The position numbers and the translations under genes were made by a program. The notes beneath the pieces were generated by a model that saw only the letters and a program-made list of their open reading frames with translations, had not been told where the DNA came from and did no database searches. From Clostridiales bacterium UBA6363 (lineage in GTDB: Bacteria > Bacillota > Clostridia > UBA1381): a DNA stretch of 7,941 bases. The DNA is taken from NCBI GenBank assembly GCA_002438865.1, contig DJRJ01000027.1, forward strand, positions 1 to 7,941, written 5' to 3'. Positions within the stretch are counted from its first letter, which is position 1. Each line of letters starts with the position of its first letter. Of this stretch, positions 6,906-7,941 are shown piece after piece.

Positions 6906-6934
6906 CGGGCGGAACGGCGCCGCCGCACCGCCCG
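6906..6934 (-). terminator. GC-rich hairpin after the upstream gene; weak or partial terminator
   Basis: Starting ten bases past the TAA of the right-hand gene, CGGGCGG (6934-6928) pairs perfectly with CCGCCCG (6912-6906). An inner stem CGGC (6925-6922) with GCCG (6918-6915) closes a GGC loop; the two are separated by a T.T mismatch and a G.T pair. The following bases are CATTTCAG, so the T-run is poor. It may terminate partially, or act as an intercistronic hairpin protecting the upstream mRNA, with the glycosidase read through from the same transcript. Confidence 0.5.
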
Positions 6935-6944
6935 TATTGTCCGA

Positions 6945-7941
6945 TTATTTTTCAAAGCTGTTGGGACCGCTTTCAAATATAAACCAATCAACCTGGCGCT
7001 TATCGTTCAAATGGAACCAGATATTATCGCCTTTTCTAAGGTTCATTGTCATTGCGCCTCTGTATTCTCTTACATAGCTTGCCTCACCGCCGAAATTCAT
7101 ATATACTATATCAAACGAATTGCGGTTATGCTTATATGCAACAGGTCCTTTGCCCGTTGTACCGCCGTCATCGGGGAAGATGAAGGTGTCGGTTACATCG
7201 CCGTTTACTATAAACTGAACAACGTAATCGTTTCTGTAGAACAAATCGTCCGCTCTGTAGAAGCCTTCGCCTGCGTCCGGCGTAAACGTATCGGTTGCCC
7301 ATGTGCTTGACTCGTCCGACAAATCCATTTTCTTTTCCACCTTGAACGGGTCTTTTCCCGTCCAGCCGACACGGTATGTTATAAGCATACCTTCTTTTAA
7401 GCCGTTCTCCGAAATAAATCTGTTTTCAGCCGTATAGTTATTGTTGTTTGCAAGAACGAGCTTTGAATGGTCGTCGTCAACATATTCAATATCGTTTATG
7501 ACAGATGTTGTGGTGAACACCGTTACTGCGTCCTCAAAGCCCAAAAGCATTACATATTTCGGTATCGAATTATACCGCGGGTTATAATCGCTCAGGAACT
7601 TGCCCGTTGAGTTCGGCTTCATATACTTCATTCTGTTGTAGGTGAGCTTTCTTACGGTAAATTCGCCGTTGAGATCAAGCAGTGCAAACCACTGCGCCTC
7701 CACGATATACTGACCTCCCATGGTGTTTTTATCGTCAATACCGCTTGAAACGTTTGTCGAATATCCGAAATATTCAACGGGGTCGATGCTCTTTATTTCA
7801 CCGCTGCCGTTTAAAGTAAATTCAAGAAAGCCGTTTCCGTCCAAATCTTTCTGAACGCTCTGCGCATATGCAAAGCTCATAGAACTGCTTTTAAGCTTAT
7901 CGGCAACCTTATACTCTATCTCGCCGAGGTTATCGTCTATA
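6945..7941 (-). CDS. C-terminal part of a beta-rich, probably surface-associated protein; 5' end outside window
   Basis: The frame ending in TAA at 6945 is open to the right edge, giving 331 residues. The Met at 7880 is internal: 20 further in-frame codons precede it with no ribosome binding site, so the true start lies beyond the window. The fragment is acidic and rich in Tyr, Phe, Asn and Asp, with predicted beta strands and no transmembrane segment. Its first part has FLEFTLNGSGEIKSIDP (about 38-54 of the fragment), and its end has LRKGDNIWFHLNDKRQVDWF. These resemble the paired 'lnsdGeI..ID' and 'l..GDii.f..d..g.v' pieces I associate with C-terminal regions of clostridial SLH proteins. 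That resemblance is from memory and uncertain. No catalytic signature is visible. Its position directly upstream of the SLH glycosidase, same strand and 73 bp away, suggests co-expression in a surface-protein locus. Confidence 0.8.
   Translation of the reverse strand, partial: IDDNLGEIEYKVADKLKSSSMSFAYAQSVQKDLDGNGFLEFTLNGSGEIKSIDPVEYFGYSTNVSSGIDDKNTMGGQYIVEAQWFALLDLNGEFTVRKLTYNRMKYMKPNSTGKFLSDYNPRYNSIPKYVMLLGFEDAVTVFTTTSVINDIEYVDDDHSKLVLANNNNYTAENRFISENGLKEGMLITYRVGWTGKDPFKVEKKMDLSDESSTWATDTFTPDAGEGFYRADDLFYRNDYVVQFIVNGDVTDTFIFPDDGGTTGKGPVAYKHNRNSFDIVYMNFGGEASYVREYRGAMTMNLRKGDNIWFHLNDKRQVDWFIFESGPNSFEK

Overview
The window holds three consecutive genes, all read on the minus strand (right to left). 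Each either shows a signal peptide or looks like part of a cell-surface protein. The two outer genes run off the window edges. The combination of S-layer homology (SLH) domains, Lys-rich Sec signal peptides, strong AGGAG-type ribosome binding sites, moderate base composition and GLUG/chitobiase-C-type surface proteins points to a Gram-positive anaerobe of the Clostridia, probably gut-associated. This is an inference from gene content; no RNA gene or taxonomic marker is present.

Layout, in transcription order. (1) 7941 to 6945: the C-terminal 331 residues of a beta-rich protein of unrecognised function that resembles the C-terminal part of clostridial SLH-type surface proteins. (2) A 73-bp gap containing a strong GC-rich hairpin just after the stop. 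(3) 6871 to 3389: a complete 1160-residue exported protein with an N-terminal beta-sandwich region, a clan GH-A TIM-barrel glycoside hydrolase with both predicted catalytic glutamates visible, a beta-rich region and three C-terminal SLH repeats. (4) A 230-bp gap filled with degenerate direct repeats, a long imperfect palindrome and a small hairpin touching the next ribosome binding site. (5) 3158 to the left edge: at least 1052 residues of an exported GLUG-repeat beta-solenoid protein. It is built from two copies of the same leader/GLUG/cap cassette and followed by a chitobiase/hexosaminidase C-terminal-like module.

Together the genes look like a locus for displaying glycan-binding and glycan-cleaving proteins on the cell wall: an SLH-anchored glycosidase beside a large adhesin-like repeat protein. 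The substrate cannot be read from the sequence. Whether the three genes form one transcript is open: the gene 3/gene 2 gap has a hairpin without a good T-run, and the gene 2/gene 1 gap has repeats but no canonical terminator or clear promoter. I saw no CRISPR array, tRNA, rRNA, insertion sequence or phage gene.
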